This document shows, in pieces, positions 51,597-63,894 of a DNA stretch of 64,000 bases. The DNA is from Ursidibacter maritimus. Lineage in GTDB: Bacteria > Pseudomonadota > Gammaproteobacteria > Enterobacterales > Pasteurellaceae. Position 1 is the first letter of the stretch. Every line of letters starts with the position of its first letter. Below the pieces are notes generated by a model. It saw nothing but the letters and a program-made list of their open reading frames with translations, did not search any database and was not told where the DNA came from. The position numbers and the translations under genes were made by a program. Where the stretch lies: positions 1-64,000 of the forward strand of contig NZ_LEKN01000036.1 in the NCBI RefSeq assembly GCF_009761395.1, written 5' to 3'.

Positions 51597-52513
51597 GCCA
51601 TAAACCTTTACTCGGTTTTAATCTTGCATTATTAGCCACAGCAACGTGGGGCGGATTACCCATTGCAGCCCAAAAAGCGATCTCTGTTATTGATGCCCAA
51701 ACATTAGTTTGGTTTCGTTTTATTGTAGCAGCAGCTGGATTAATATTGATTTTAGGTTTTGCAAAAAAATTACCTAAACTTACCGCTTTCACACCTAAAA
51801 TTTTATTGTTAATTATTTTAGGTGTAATTGGTTTAAGTTTATATTTCTTTGGCTCAAGCTACGCTTTACATTTTATTTCACCAACAACTAGCCAAGTTTT
51901 ATGGCAATTATCCCCTTTTACAATGATGTTATGTAGCGTAGTGATTTTTAAAGAACAATTCGCAGTACATCAAAAAATAGGCTTAGTATTACTGTTAGTT
52001 GGGTTAGTAGCATTTTTTAATGATCGACTAGGTGAAATTCTTCAGCTAAATGCTTATGCGATTGGCGTATTGATAGGTGCAATTTCTTCAATGGTTTGGG
52101 TTGCCTATGGTATTGCACAAAAATTATTATCAGCAAATTTTAATTCACAACAAATTTTGTTGATGATCTATATTGGGTGTGGTTTGGTAATGACACCTTT
52201 TTCCAGCCCAACACAACTAAATGAAATGAACGGCTGGGTGCTAGGCTGTTTTATTTTTTGCTGTTTAAATACCTTAATTGCCTATGGAGCTTATGCGGAA
52301 GCATTAAATCACTGGCAAGCATCGAAAGTTAGTGTGGTAACGGTGTTAATCCCTATTTTTACGATGCTATTTAGCCATTTAGCACATTGGTTATACCCTG
52401 ATGTTTTTGAACCTCTTGAAATGAATTTATTAAGCTATATTGGCGCAATTATCGTCATTTTTGGAGCAATGTACTCAATTATTGGGCAAAAATTGATTAA
52501 AAAGAATAAATAA
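51593..52513 (+). CDS. EamA-type drug/metabolite transporter 2
   Basis: The 306-residue paralogue of the preceding gene shares the framework in order (NLALLATATWGGLPIAAQKA, LVWFRFIVAAAG, SPTTSQVLWQLSPF, IFCCLNTLIAYGAYAEALN). Start and stop overlap in ATGA with the first copy, so translation is coupled. The pair probably arose by local duplication and may act as a heterodimer or on two substrates; the sequence does not say which. Confidence 0.88.
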   Translation: MSHKPLLGFNLALLATATWGGLPIAAQKAISVIDAQTLVWFRFIVAAAGLILILGFAKKLPKLTAFTPKILLLIILGVIGLSLYFFGSSYALHFISPTTSQVLWQLSPFTMMLCSVVIFKEQFAVHQKIGLVLLLVGLVAFFNDRLGEILQLNAYAIGVLIGAISSMVWVAYGIAQKLLSANFNSQQILLMIYIGCGLVMTPFSSPTQLNEMNGWVLGCFIFCCLNTLIAYGAYAEALNHWQASKVSVVTVLIPIFTMLFSHLAHWLYPDVFEPLEMNLLSYIGAIIVIFGAMYSIIGQKLIKKNK

Positions 52514-52559
52514 GCAGAAGACAAGCGGTTAGATACGACTAATCTTTTGCATTCTGTAA

Positions 52560-53747
<1,188 letters not shown>

Positions 53748-54244
53748 GTATTTTCAAGGTGCAATGGACAAAATGGTTACTAATAATATTTTTGTTATGT
53801 TATTGGTAACTTTTTTATCTAAAAAATTGAGTATGAAGGGATGCTGATTGTTTTTGGTAATTCTGATGGATTTACTGTAATGTAATCGAGAGAATAACTG
53901 TCTTTAATTGACAAAAAATCATCTATTGACTATAATTCTTTCTCTTAATTTTGTGCGATTCTTGGCTGGTGGAATTTCCATCAGCCATTTTGTGCTTTAA
54001 AAAATCAAACAGATTTGTGTCGTTTTTTCTGTTTGATGTGATTCCAAGCGGTATGTTTTTTGCAAAAATTTGCAATTACCCAACCGCTTTCCGCCTAATC
54101 AAACGCCAGAGCGGTAGTGATTTTTGACCCCTGTTCCCTGATTAGAAAACGACATCTCGTATCCTTTTTTAATGCCACTTCCTGCCTTTGTTAAGGCGGT
54201 TTGTGAACTCAATAACCAAAATAAAAATCAGAGGCTATCTAACA
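53748..54244 (+). promoter_or_regulatory. rpoBC promoter and long structured leader
   Basis: A perfect sigma-70 promoter is present: TTGACA (53908-53913), exactly 17 bp, TATAAT (53931-53936). The transcript would start near 53943 and run about 300 nt before rpoB. It would form four hairpins: GGCTGGTGGA/TCCATCAGCC (53964-53986, followed by ATTTTGTG, possibly also the obgE terminator), ATCAAACAG/CTGTTTGAT (54004-54037), an inverted uptake-signal pair AAGCGGT/ACCGCTT (54046-54089), and GCCTT/AAGGC shortly before the gene. At the 5' edge (53764-53803) lies a repeat also found after rpoC. rplJL, which precede rpoB in many bacteria, are absent. Confidence 0.8.
53764..53803 (+). repeat. Dispersed repeat, copy 1 (after obgE)
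   Basis: About 37 of 41 bases match a second copy at 62846-62885 in the same orientation (ATGGACAAAAT, then TAATAATATTTTT and TTATGTT shared). One copy lies just behind obgE and the other just behind rpoC, so they flank the rpoBC block. Origin unknown; it could be the end of an old insertion sequence. Confidence 0.65.
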
Positions 54245-57200
54245 ATGGCATACTCATATTCCGAGAAAAAGCGTATCCGTAAGAGCTTTGGCAAACGTCC
54301 ACAAGTTCTGAACGTACCTTATCTATTAACTATTCAGCTTGATTCTTTCGATAAATTTATCCAAAGAGATCCTGAAGGACAGCAAGGTTTAGAAGCGGCA
54401 TTCCGTTCAGTCTTCCCTATTGTAAGTAACAATGGTGCGACTGAATTACAATACGTTTCTTACGAACTTGGCGAGCCAGTATTTGATGTGCGTGAGTGCC
54501 AAATTCGTGGTACAACCTATGCTGCACCATTACGCGTAAAACTTCGTCTTGTTAGCTTTGATCGTGAAGCTGCCGCAGGTACGGTAAAAGATATTAAAGA
54601 ACAAAGCGTGTATATGGGCGAAATCCCTTTAATGACCGATAACGGAACCTTTGTTATCAATGGTACTGAGCGTGTTATCGTTTCACAATTACACCGTAGC
54701 CCAGGCGTTTTCTTTGATTCTGACAAAGGTAAAACACACGCATCTGGTAAGGTGTTATATAACGCACGCATCATTCCTTATCGTGGTTCTTGGTTAGATT
54801 TTGAATTTGACCCGAAAGACAATTTATACGCACGTATCGACCGTCGCCGTAAATTACCAGCGACAATCATTCTGCGTGCATTAGGTTACACAACCGAAGA
54901 AATCTTAGACTTATTCTTTGATAAAATCGTCTTTGATATTGTCGATAACAAATTATTGATGACCCTTGTGCCAGAGCGTCTGCGTGGCGAAACAGCGGCG
55001 TTTGATATTGAAGCTAATGGCAAAGTTTATGTAGAAAATGGTCGCCGTATTACTGCTCGTCATATCAAAGCATTAGAGAAAGATAATATTACTCAAATCG
55101 AAGTACCAACCGAGTACATCGTAGGTCGTGTTACATCAAAAGATTACATTGACCTTTCAACAGGTGAAGTGGTTTGCCCAGCAAATAGCGAAATCAGCCT
55201 TGAAATGTTAGCAAAATTAGCACAAGCAGGTTATAACCAACTTGAAGTGCTATTTACTAACGATCTTGATCACGGTGCTTATATTTCTGAAACATTACGC
55301 GTCGATCCAACTTACGATCGTTTAAGTGCATTAGTTGAAATCTATCGTATGATGCGTCCAGGTGAGCCACCAACGAAAGAAGCTGCTGAAGGCTTATTTG
55401 ACAATATGTTCTTCTCAACTGACCGCTATGATCTTTCTGCGGTAGGTCGAATGAAGTTCAACCGCTCTTTAGATATTCCTGAAGGTGTGGGTACTGGTAT
55501 TTTAAGCAACGATGACATCATCGGCGTGATGAAAAAACTGATCGATATTCGTAATGGTCGTGGTGAAGTTGATGATATTGACCACCTAGGTAACCGTCGT
55601 ATTCGTTCAGTCGGTGAAATGGCTGAAAACCAATTCCGTATCGGTTTAGTGCGTGTAGAACGTGCGGTGCGTGAGCGTCTTTCATTAGGCGATTTAGATG
55701 GTGTAACACCACAAGATTTAATTAACGCTAAACCAATTTCTGCGGCAGTAAAAGAGTTCTTTGGTTCTTCACAGCTTTCGCAATTTATGGACCAAAACAA
55801 CCCGCTTTCAGAAGTTACACATAAACGCCGTATTTCTGCGTTAGGTCCAGGCGGTTTAACTCGTGAACGTGCAGGTTTTGAAGTGCGTGACGTACACGCA
55901 ACTCACTATGGTCGTGTGTGTCCGATTGAAACCCCTGAAGGCCCAAACATCGGTTTGATCAACTCACTCTCTGTTTATGCTCGTACCAACGACTACGGCT
56001 TCTTAGAAACGCCATATCGTAAAGTGGTTGATGGTCAAGTAACCGAAGAGATTGAATACCTTTCTGCAATTGAAGAAGGTAACTATGTTATCGCACAGGC
56101 GAACTCTAACTTAGATGAAGATTTCCGCTTTACAGATACCTATGTAACTTGTCGTGGTGAACACGGTGAGTCTGGTTTATACCGTCCAGAAGAGATTCAT
56201 TATATGGACGTTTCTACACAGCAAGTGGTATCGGTTGCGGCAGCGTTAATTCCATTCCTTGAGCACGACGATGCGAACCGTGCGTTAATGGGTGCGAACA
56301 TGCAACGTCAAGCAGTTCCAACATTACGTGCGGATAAACCATTAGTAGGTACAGGCATTGAGAAATCCGTAGCACTTGACTCAGGTGTTGCAGTTGTTGC
56401 AAAACGTGGCGGTACAATCCAATATGTTGATGCATCACGTATCGTTGTTAAAGTTAATGAAGATGAAACTGTTGCAGGTGAAGCAGGTATTGATATTTAT
56501 AACTTAATTAAATATACCCGCTCGAACCAAAATACCTGTATCAACCAAATCCCTTGTGTGAAATTAGGTGAGCCAGTTGAACGTGGTGAAATTTTAGCAG
56601 ACGGTCCATCAACAGATTTAGGTGAGCTTGCATTAGGTCAAAACATTCGAGTGGCATTTATGCCTTGGAATGGTTATAACTTCGAAGACTCAATGTTAGT
56701 TTCCGAACGCGTGGTTCAAGAAGATCGTTTCACAACAATTCACATTCAAGAACTTTCTTGTGTGGCTCGTGATACTAAATTGGGTGCAGAAGAGATCACT
56801 GCAGATATTCCAAACGTAGGTGAGTCAGCACTAAGCAAACTAGATGAATCTGGTATCGTCTATATCGGTGCAGAAGTGAAAGGTGGCGACATTTTAGTGG
56901 GTAAAGTAACCCCTAAAGGTGAAACGCAATTAACACCGGAAGAAAAATTACTTCGTGCAATCTTTGGTGAAAAAGCATCAGATGTAAAAGACTCATCATT
57001 ACGTGTACCAAATGGTACGTCAGGTACAGTTATTGATGTTCAAGTTTTCACTCGTGATGGCGTAGAGAAAGATAAACGAGCTAAAGATATTGAAGAAATT
57101 CAATTGCGTGAAGCGAAAAAAGATTTAACTGAAGAGTTAGAAATTTTAGAAGCGGGTTTATTCACTCGTGTGCGTAACTTACTCATCGAAGGTGGTGTTT

Positions 57201-58273
57201 CTGAAGCAACATTAGATAAAGTTGCTCGTGAAAAATGGTTAGAGCAAACGTTAGATGACGAAGCAAAACAAAATCAGCTTGAACAGTTAGCGGAGCAACA
57301 CGAAGAATTACGCAAAGAGTTTGAACGTAAACTTGAGATCAAACGTAATAAGATCATTCAAGGGGATGATTTAGCACCTGGCGTATTAAAAGTAGTGAAA
57401 GTATATCTTGCAGTAAAACGCCAAATCCAGCCTGGAGATAAAATGGCGGGTCGTCACGGTAACAAAGGGGTTATCTCAAAAATTAACCCAGTTGAAGATA
57501 TGCCGTACGATGAAAATGGTCAGCCAGTTGAGATCGTATTAAACCCATTAGGTGTTCCATCTCGTATGAACATCGGTCAGATCTTAGAAACTCACTTAGG
57601 TTTAGCGGCTCGTGGTATCGGTGATCAAATCAATGCAATGATTAAACAGCAACAATCTGTGGCGAAATTGCGTGAATATATGCAAAAAGCATACGATTTA
57701 GGTCACGGTTCACAAGTGGTTGATTTAAGCAAATTTACTGATGAAGAAGTAATGACACTTGCGCAAAACTTACGTAAAGGTTTACCGCTTGCAACACCAG
57801 TATTTGACGGTGCTCACGAAAGTGAAATCAAAGGGTTATTAGAGCTTGGCGGTTTACCGACATCAGGTCAAATTACACTTTATGATGGTCGTACAGGTGA
57901 GAAATTCGAGCGTCCAGTAACCGTAGGTTATATGTATATGCTCAAATTGAACCACTTAGTTGATGACAAAATGCATGCTCGTTCAACAGGTTCTTATAGT
58001 CTTGTTACTCAACAACCACTTGGTGGTAAAGCACAGTTCGGTGGTCAGCGTTTCGGTGAGATGGAGGTTTGGGCATTAGAAGCGTATGGTGCAGCTTACA
58101 CCTTACAAGAAATGCTCACAGTTAAATCCGATGACGTGAATGGTCGTACGAAGATGTATAAAAACATCGTGGACGGTACACACTATATGGAACCAGGAAT
58201 GCCAGAATCTTTCAACGTAATTACGAAAGAGATTCGTGCATTAGCGATTGATATGGAGTTGGACGAAGCGTAA
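54245..58273 (+). CDS. rpoB: DNA-directed RNA polymerase beta subunit
   Basis: The 1342-residue beta subunit has the same length as in E. coli. The rifampicin region reads [20 protein letters not shown] and [12 protein letters not shown], the sensitive form with no known resistance change. The C-terminal [11 protein letters not shown] and [18 protein letters not shown] are intact. The ATG at 54245 ([16 protein letters not shown]) aligns with E. coli and follows AGAGGC; the longer reading adds 19 residues. It is transcribed with rpoC from its own promoter. Confidence 0.98.
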   Translation: MAYSYSEKKRIRKSFGKRPQVLNVPYLLTIQLDSFDKFIQRDPEGQQGLEAAFRSVFPIVSNNGATELQYVSYELGEPVFDVRECQIRGTTYAAPLRVKLRLVSFDREAAAGTVKDIKEQSVYMGEIPLMTDNGTFVINGTERVIVSQLHRSPGVFFDSDKGKTHASGKVLYNARIIPYRGSWLDFEFDPKDNLYARIDRRRKLPATIILRALGYTTEEILDLFFDKIVFDIVDNKLLMTLVPERLRGETAAFDIEANGKVYVENGRRITARHIKALEKDNITQIEVPTEYIVGRVTSKDYIDLSTGEVVCPANSEISLEMLAKLAQAGYNQLEVLFTNDLDHGAYISETLRVDPTYDRLSALVEIYRMMRPGEPPTKEAAEGLFDNMFFSTDRYDLSAVGRMKFNRSLDIPEGVGTGILSNDDIIGVMKKLIDIRNGRGEVDDIDHLGNRRIRSVGEMAENQFRIGLVRVERAVRERLSLGDLDGVTPQDLINAKPISAAVKEFFGSSQLSQFMDQNNPLSEVTHKRRISALGPGGLTRERAGFEVRDVHATHYGRVCPIETPEGPNIGLINSLSVYARTNDYGFLETPYRKVVDGQVTEEIEYLSAIEEGNYVIAQANSNLDEDFRFTDTYVTCRGEHGESGLYRPEEIHYMDVSTQQVVSVAAALIPFLEHDDANRALMGANMQRQAVPTLRADKPLVGTGIEKSVALDSGVAVVAKRGGTIQYVDASRIVVKVNEDETVAGEAGIDIYNLIKYTRSNQNTCINQIPCVKLGEPVERGEILADGPSTDLGELALGQNIRVAFMPWNGYNFEDSMLVSERVVQEDRFTTIHIQELSCVARDTKLGAEEITADIPNVGESALSKLDESGIVYIGAEVKGGDILVGKVTPKGETQLTPEEKLLRAIFGEKASDVKDSSLRVPNGTSGTVIDVQVFTRDGVEKDKRAKDIEEIQLREAKKDLTEELEILEAGLFTRVRNLLIEGGVSEATLDKVAREKWLEQTLDDEAKQNQLEQLAEQHEELRKEFERKLEIKRNKIIQGDDLAPGVLKVVKVYLAVKRQIQPGDKMAGRHGNKGVISKINPVEDMPYDENGQPVEIVLNPLGVPSRMNIGQILETHLGLAARGIGDQINAMIKQQQSVAKLREYMQKAYDLGHGSQVVDLSKFTDEEVMTLAQNLRKGLPLATPVFDGAHESEIKGLLELGGLPTSGQITLYDGRTGEKFERPVTVGYMYMLKLNHLVDDKMHARSTGSYSLVTQQPLGGKAQFGGQRFGEMEVWALEAYGAAYTLQEMLTVKSDDVNGRTKMYKNIVDGTHYMEPGMPESFNVITKEIRALAIDMELDEA

Positions 58274-58324
58274 GAGCGAAAATTGGTATGGATACACACA
58301 GTATATCCCTACGTTCGTTCGAAC

Positions 58325-58418
58325 AAGCGGTCAGATTTTCGCAAAAAATTTGCAAGAAATGACCGCTTACAACCAAAGATTTTCAGTTGAAATGGCTCTC
58401 TATTTTAAGTTAGCCATT
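58325..58418 (+). other. Hairpins in the rpoB-rpoC gap
   Basis: The 179-bp gap holds an inverted uptake-signal pair AAGCGGTCA (58325-58333) / TGACCGCTT (58360-58368) with a TTTTCGCAAAAAATTTGC block in the loop. A second stem follows, AATGGCT (58391-58397) / AGCCATT (58412-58418). Neither has a proper T-run, so partial termination or mRNA processing is more likely than full termination. Confidence 0.6.
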
Positions 58419-58452
58419 TCAAGAACAAAAACCTCAAATCAGGGGCAAAAAC

Positions 58453-61400
58453 GTGAAAGACTTAGTTAAGTTTTTAAAAGCACAATCAAAATCAAGTGAT
58501 GATTTTGATGTAATTAAAATTGGTTTAGCATCACCAGATAAGATCCGTTCTTGGTCTTTCGGTGAGGTAAAAAAACCTGAAACCATCAACTATCGTACCT
58601 TTAAGCCAGAGCGTGATGGTCTTTTCTGTGCACGTATTTTCGGACCAGTAAAAGATTACGAATGTCTTTGTGGTAAATATAAACGTTTAAAACATCGTGG
58701 TGTAATTTGTGAAAAATGTGGTGTTGAAGTAACGCAAACTAAAGTTCGTCGTGACCGTATGGGGCACATCGAATTAGCTTGTCCTGTTGCACACATTTGG
58801 TTCTTAAAATCATTACCGTCCCGTATCGGTTTGATTTTAGATATGCCACTGCGTGATATTGAACGTGTGCTTTATTTTGAAAGCTATGTAGTTATCGAAC
58901 CAGGTATGACTGATTTAGAAAAAAATCAGTTATTAACCGAAGAACAATTCTTAGATGCTGAAGAGCGTTGGGGCGATGAGTTTGATGCCAAAATGGGTGC
59001 GGAAGGTATTCAAGCCCTATTAAAAGATTTAGATTTAGAGCATCAATGTGAATTATTACGTGAAGAATTACAAGAAACTAACTCTGAAACTAAACGTAAA
59101 AAAATTACTAAACGCTTAAAACTGTTAGAAGCATTTATTCAATCAGGTAATAAACCTGAATGGATGGTAATGACAGTATTGCCTGTTCTTCCACCAGATT
59201 TACGTCCATTAGTTCCACTTGATGGTGGTCGTTTTGCAACATCAGACTTAAACGATTTATATCGCCGAGTTATTAACCGTAATAACCGTTTAAAACGTTT
59301 ATTAGATTTAGTTGCACCAGACATTATTGTGCGTAACGAAAAACGTATGTTACAAGAGTCTGTGGATGCGTTATTAGATAATGGTCGTCGTGGTCGTGCA
59401 ATCACTGGCTCTAACAAACGTCCATTAAAATCGCTTGCCGATATGATCAAAGGTAAACAAGGTCGTTTCCGTCAGAACTTATTGGGTAAACGCGTAGATT
59501 ATTCTGGTCGTTCTGTAATTACCGTAGGTCCATACTTACGTTTACACCAATGTGGTTTACCGAAAAAAATGGCGTTGGAATTATTCCGTCCATTTATTTA
59601 TTCAAAATTAGAAAGCCGTGGTATCGCATCAACTATTAAAGCTGCGAAGAAAATGGTAGAGCGTGAAGATCCAATTGTATGGGATATTCTTGCTGAAGTT
59701 ATTCGTGAACACCCGATTCTTCTTAACCGTGCACCAACACTTCACCGTTTAGGTATTCAAGCGTTTGAGCCGTTATTGATTGAAGGTAAAGCGATCCAGT
59801 TACACCCACTTGTTTGTGCGGCGTTCAACGCGGACTTCGATGGTGACCAAATGGCGGTTCACGTGCCATTAACATTAGAAGCTCAACTTGAAGCTCGTGC
59901 GTTAATGATGTCAACGAATAACGTACTTTCTCCAGCGAATGGTGATCCAATTATCGTTCCGTCTCAAGACGTTGTTTTAGGCTTGTACTATATGACGCGT
60001 GAGAAAGTAAACGGTAAAGGTGAAGGAATGTATTTCTTAGACCCACGTGAAGCAGAAAAAGCTTATCGTACAGGGCAAGCAGAGTTACATTCTCGCGTAA
60101 AAGTTCGTGTAACAGAATATGAGAAAAATGAAGCAGGAGAATTTGTTGCTTCAACCAATTTAGTGGAAACTACAATCGGTCGTTCAATTTTATGGATGAT
60201 CGCACCAAAAGGTATGCCATTTAAATTATTCAACCAAACCTTAGGTAAGAAAGCGATTTCTAAATTGATTAACGAAAGCTACCGCCGTTTAGGTTTGAAA
60301 GAGTCTGTTGTATTTGCTGACCAAATTATGTACACAGGTTTTGCCTACGCCGCTCGTTCAGGTTCTTCTGTTGGTATTGATGATATGGTTATTCCAGAAC
60401 AAAAATATAGCATTATTTCAGCGGCAGAAGCAGAAGTAGCAGAGATCCAAGAACAGTTTAACTCAGGTCTTGTAACAGCAGGCGAGCGTTATAATAAAGT
60501 AATCGATATTTGGGCTGCAGCAAACGAACGCGTTGCGAAAGCGATGATGGAAAACTTATCAACGGAAGAAGTACTTAACCGTGAAGGTAATCCAGAAAAA
60601 CAAGCATCATTCAACAGTATCTTTATGATGGCGGATTCAGGTGCTCGTGGTTCTGCGGCACAGATTCGTCAGTTAGCAGGTATGCGTGGATTGATGGCTC
60701 GTCCAGATGGCTCGATCATCGAAACGCCAATTACGGCAAACTTCCGTGAAGGTCTGAACGTTCTTCAGTACTTTATTTCAACCCACGGTGCACGTAAAGG
60801 TTTGGCGGATACTGCGTTAAAAACAGCGAACTCAGGTTACTTAACCCGTCGTTTAGTTGATGTGGCACAAGACTTAGTTATCATTGAAGATGACTGTGAC
60901 ACCCACGAAGGTATCGTAATGACCCCACTTATCGAAGGTGGCGATGTTAAAGAACCATTGCGTGAGCGTGTGTTAGGACGTGTGGCAGCAGAAGATGTAT
61001 TAAAACCAGGTACAGATGAAGTATTGATTCCACGTAACACCTTAATTGATGAAAAATGGTGTGATGTGATTGATGCAGAATCAGTTGATGTGATTAAAGT
61101 TCGTTCAGTTGTAACCTGTAACACAGACTTCGGTGTTTGTGCGAAATGTTATGGACGTGACTTAGCGCGTGGTCACTTGATTAACCAAGGTGAAGCAGTT
61201 GGTGTTATTGCTGCTCAATCAATCGGTGAACCAGGTACACAGTTAACGATGCGTACGTTCCATATCGGTGGTGCGGCATCTGCGGCAGCAAAAGAGTCAA
61301 GCATTCAAGTTAAAAATGCAGGTACTTTAAAATTAGCTAATGCAAAATTTGTTACTAATAAAGATGGCAAAATTGTTTTAACTTCTCGTAATACCGAATT

Positions 61401-62730
61401 AACTGTTGTTGATGCCTTTGGTCGTACCAAAGAGAACTATAAAGTTCCTTACGGTGCGGTGCTTTCAAAAGGCGATGGTGCAGAAGTCAATGTAGGTGAA
61501 GTTGTAGCAAACTGGGATCCACATACAATGCCGATTATTTCTGAAGTAAGCGGTTTCATTAAATTCAGTGACGTGGTCGATGGTTTAACAGTAACTCGCC
61601 AAACCGATGAATTAACAGGCTTATCATCAGTGGTAGTACAAGATGTGGGTGAACGTGCAACAGCAGGTAAAGATCTACGTCCAGCATTAAAACTGGTTGA
61701 TGCGCAAGGTAACGATATCTTTATCTCAGGAACAGATACGGCAGTACAGTATTTCTTACCAGGTAAAGCTATTGTAACCTTAAACGATGGTGCAGAAATT
61801 TCTGTGGGTGAAGCATTAGCTCGTATTCCACAAGAATCGACGGCAACTAAAGATATTACAGGTGGTCTTCCACGCGTTGCAGACTTATTTGAAGCTCGTA
61901 AACCAAAAGAGCCAGCCATTCTTGCGGAAGTCTCAGGTATCGTTTCATTTGGTAAAGAAACTAAAGGAAAACGCCGCTTAGTGATTACGCCAGCAGAAGG
62001 CGAAGCATACGAAGAAATGATTCCAAAATGGCGTCAGCTCAACGTATTTGAAGGCGAAATGGTACAACGTGGTGATGTGATCTCAGATGGTCCAGAAATG
62101 CCGCACGACATTTTACGTTTACGTGGTGTTCACGCAGTAACAGACTATATCGTTAATGAAGTACAAGAAGTTTACCGCTTACAAGGGGTAAAAATTAACG
62201 ATAAACACATCGAAGTTATTGTTCGTCAAATGTTGCGTAAAGCAGTGATTACCAATGCTTACGATTCAGAATTCTTAGAGGGTGAACAAGTCGAAGTTTC
62301 ACGCATTAAGATTGTGAACCGTAAACGTGCCGAAGAAGGTAAACCGCTTGTTGAATTTGAACGTGAATTGCTTGGTATTACCAAAGCGTCTCTTGCAACT
62401 GAGTCATTTATCTCAGCGGCGTCGTTCCAAGAAACAACTCGCGTATTAACCGAAGCGGCTGTTGCAGGTAAACGTGATGAATTACGCGGCTTAAAAGAGA
62501 ACGTAATCGTAGGTCGTTTAATTCCTGCGGGTACAGGTTTTGCGTATCACCAAAACCGCTCGAAAAAACGTGTAAACAATGATGAAATCGTAGCGTTAGA
62601 AACAGCAGCGTCATCTTTTGCAACAGCAGAAGATATTGAAGCGGAAACACAAAGTTTTATTGCTGATGAAGCAACTCAAAACTTAGCCGCATTATTAAAT
62701 GCAGGTTTTGATAGCGATAACGAAGAGTAA
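58453..62730 (+). CDS. rpoC: DNA-directed RNA polymerase beta' subunit
   Basis: The 1425-residue beta' subunit starts at GTG (58453; [14 protein letters not shown]), as in E. coli. The zinc-binding [20 protein letters not shown], the catalytic magnesium site NADFDGDQM and the second zinc site [19 protein letters not shown] are intact. It is slightly longer than E. coli RpoC (1407). A terminator stands 22 bp behind the stop. Confidence 0.98.
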   Translation: MKDLVKFLKAQSKSSDDFDVIKIGLASPDKIRSWSFGEVKKPETINYRTFKPERDGLFCARIFGPVKDYECLCGKYKRLKHRGVICEKCGVEVTQTKVRRDRMGHIELACPVAHIWFLKSLPSRIGLILDMPLRDIERVLYFESYVVIEPGMTDLEKNQLLTEEQFLDAEERWGDEFDAKMGAEGIQALLKDLDLEHQCELLREELQETNSETKRKKITKRLKLLEAFIQSGNKPEWMVMTVLPVLPPDLRPLVPLDGGRFATSDLNDLYRRVINRNNRLKRLLDLVAPDIIVRNEKRMLQESVDALLDNGRRGRAITGSNKRPLKSLADMIKGKQGRFRQNLLGKRVDYSGRSVITVGPYLRLHQCGLPKKMALELFRPFIYSKLESRGIASTIKAAKKMVEREDPIVWDILAEVIREHPILLNRAPTLHRLGIQAFEPLLIEGKAIQLHPLVCAAFNADFDGDQMAVHVPLTLEAQLEARALMMSTNNVLSPANGDPIIVPSQDVVLGLYYMTREKVNGKGEGMYFLDPREAEKAYRTGQAELHSRVKVRVTEYEKNEAGEFVASTNLVETTIGRSILWMIAPKGMPFKLFNQTLGKKAISKLINESYRRLGLKESVVFADQIMYTGFAYAARSGSSVGIDDMVIPEQKYSIISAAEAEVAEIQEQFNSGLVTAGERYNKVIDIWAAANERVAKAMMENLSTEEVLNREGNPEKQASFNSIFMMADSGARGSAAQIRQLAGMRGLMARPDGSIIETPITANFREGLNVLQYFISTHGARKGLADTALKTANSGYLTRRLVDVAQDLVIIEDDCDTHEGIVMTPLIEGGDVKEPLRERVLGRVAAEDVLKPGTDEVLIPRNTLIDEKWCDVIDAESVDVIKVRSVVTCNTDFGVCAKCYGRDLARGHLINQGEAVGVIAAQSIGEPGTQLTMRTFHIGGAASAAAKESSIQVKNAGTLKLANAKFVTNKDGKIVLTSRNTELTVVDAFGRTKENYKVPYGAVLSKGDGAEVNVGEVVANWDPHTMPIISEVSGFIKFSDVVDGLTVTRQTDELTGLSSVVVQDVGERATAGKDLRPALKLVDAQGNDIFISGTDTAVQYFLPGKAIVTLNDGAEISVGEALARIPQESTATKDITGGLPRVADLFEARKPKEPAILAEVSGIVSFGKETKGKRRLVITPAEGEAYEEMIPKWRQLNVFEGEMVQRGDVISDGPEMPHDILRLRGVHAVTDYIVNEVQEVYRLQGVKINDKHIEVIVRQMLRKAVITNAYDSEFLEGEQVEVSRIKIVNRKRAEEGKPLVEFERELLGITKASLATESFISAASFQETTRVLTEAAVAGKRDELRGLKENVIVGRLIPAGTGFAYHQNRSKKRVNNDEIVALETAASSFATAEDIEAETQSFIADEATQNLAALLNAGFDSDNEE

Positions 62731-62751
62731 TTGTTCGTTTTAAATTTGGAT

Positions 62752-62782
62752 AAACCTAGCTTGCAAAAACTAGGTTTTCTAT
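62752..62782 (+). terminator. Terminator after rpoC
   Basis: AAACCTAG (62752-62759) pairs with CTAGGTTT (62770-62777), and TTCT follows. It ends the rpoBC transcript; the T-run is short. Confidence 0.72.
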
Positions 62783-62845
62783 AAAAGGGTTGATGATGAT
62801 TAGATCGGATTCAACCTTTTTTATAAGCAGTAAATTGTTAGTTTA

Positions 62846-62885
62846 ATGGACAAAATAGTTGTTAATAATATTTTTCTTATGTTGA
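62846..62885 (+). repeat. Dispersed repeat, copy 2 (after rpoC)
   Basis: Second copy of the repeat at 53764-53803, same orientation, about 37 of 41 bases identical. It lies in the 228-bp convergent spacer between rpoC and the lipoprotein gene, between their two terminators. Confidence 0.65.
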
Positions 62886-62908
62886 TACTTTCAGAAGGTA
62901 AATAAATA

Positions 62909-62935
62909 TAGGGGCTCTAATACAGCCCCTAATGT
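62909..62935 (-). terminator. Terminator after the repeat-bearing lipoprotein
   Basis: TAGGGGCT (62909-62916) pairs perfectly with AGCCCCTA (62924-62931). On the minus strand TATATTTATTT follows. It lies 28 bp behind the stop of the lipoprotein gene. Confidence 0.75.
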
Positions 62936-62958
62936 TATGATTGTGAATAATAGACTAC

Positions 62959-63894
62959 CTACTCTCTAGAACCAGCGAGACCGTAATTTTTACTTAGGTC
63001 ATTATTTTTATCATTTAAAATCATATTGCCTGAGACTTCTTCTCCAGCTGGGCCGTACAGGTTAAGATTATAATGCCCCTCTCCAGATGAGTATTTAGCA
63101 TCCCCAAATAAGATGCCTTTCATATCAAAACTATGTCCTATTTTAGCTTCTTGAAGTTCAACATTTCCGATTGGCAAACCAGTTACGCTACCTTTTCCTT
63201 TTTTCGTTGAGAAATTAATATCATAGTTAAGTACTCCTTCTCCTTTCATATCTATAGCTACACCTTTATAGCTAAAATTTCCTGATGTAGGTAAGTCTGC
63301 CAGATTTGTTTTTACTCCAATGTCTCTAGGCATATTGACGAAATTCCCTTCGTCATTATTTGCAAGAGAATTTGAACGATACTCTATTTTTAAGAGAGAA
63401 TATTTCTGATTATATATGGATGATCCTACATCATAGGATTTCATATTATCCAAAACTTCTTTAACAATAGGATTTCTTGTTAAGCCTTGAGGATAGTCTT
63501 TCCCAAGAATTTCTTTTTTTATTTTTTGTGCAAGTTCTTCATCAGGGGTAGGTTTCTTCTCTTCAGAGATTGGCTTAGGCATATCTTTTTTCTCTTCAGA
63601 GATTGGCTTAGGCATATCTTTTTTCTCTTCAGAGATTGACTTAGGCATATCTTTTTTCTCTTCAGAGATTGGCTTAGGCATATCTTTTTTCTCTTCAGAG
63701 ATTGGCTTAGGCATATCTTTTTTCTCTTCAGAGATTGGCTTAGGCGTATCTTTTTTCTCTTCAGTTATTACTTTAGGTGTATGTTTACTCTCTGGCATTT
63801 CTGCTTGAGCATTATTTCCTTTCTTTTCCCCACTACTGCAAGCAGTTAAGCTTACAAGCAGAATACTAGCTAAAGTTGCTTTCATTAATGACAT
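62959..63894 (-). CDS. Repeat-containing surface lipoprotein with TbpB-like C-terminal barrel
   Basis: The 311-residue lipoprotein has a type II signal (SILLVSLTAC, lipidated Cys19). Ser at +2 predicts sorting to the outer membrane. Residues 39-115 are seven 11-residue repeats of the form MPKPISEEKKD, a highly charged, probably extended stalk. After a short helical link the C-terminal half is rich in beta strands with alternating Gly (GEGVLNYDINFSTKKGKGSV, GHYNLNLYGPAGEEVSGNM). The YGPAGEEVSG end resembles the small beta-barrel domain of transferrin-binding protein B and related surface lipoproteins. A host-protein or haem ligand is possible but not shown. GGAGGAAAA precedes the ATG. Confidence 0.82.
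   Translation of the reverse strand: MSLMKATLASILLVSLTACSSGEKKGNNAQAEMPESKHTPKVITEEKKDTPKPISEEKKDMPKPISEEKKDMPKPISEEKKDMPKSISEEKKDMPKPISEEKKDMPKPISEEKKPTPDEELAQKIKKEILGKDYPQGLTRNPIVKEVLDNMKSYDVGSSIYNQKYSLLKIEYRSNSLANNDEGNFVNMPRDIGVKTNLADLPTSGNFSYKGVAIDMKGEGVLNYDINFSTKKGKGSVTGLPIGNVELQEAKIGHSFDMKGILFGDAKYSSGEGHYNLNLYGPAGEEVSGNMILNDKNNDLSKNYGLAGSRE
63550..63780 (-). repeat. Seven tandem 33-bp repeats inside the lipoprotein gene
   Basis: Seven in-frame 33-bp units encode the charged 11-residue repeat. Units 3, 4, 6 and 7 are nearly identical in DNA; unit 1 is most diverged (TPKVITEEKKD), unit 2 starts with Thr, and unit 5 has Ser for Pro. Copy number can change by slippage or recombination without shifting the frame. 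Confidence 0.95.

Noticed and set aside
54180-54244. Upstream start of rpoB adding 19 residues
   Set aside because: The residues do not match any RpoB; the ATG at 54245 matches E. coli and gives exactly 1342 residues.
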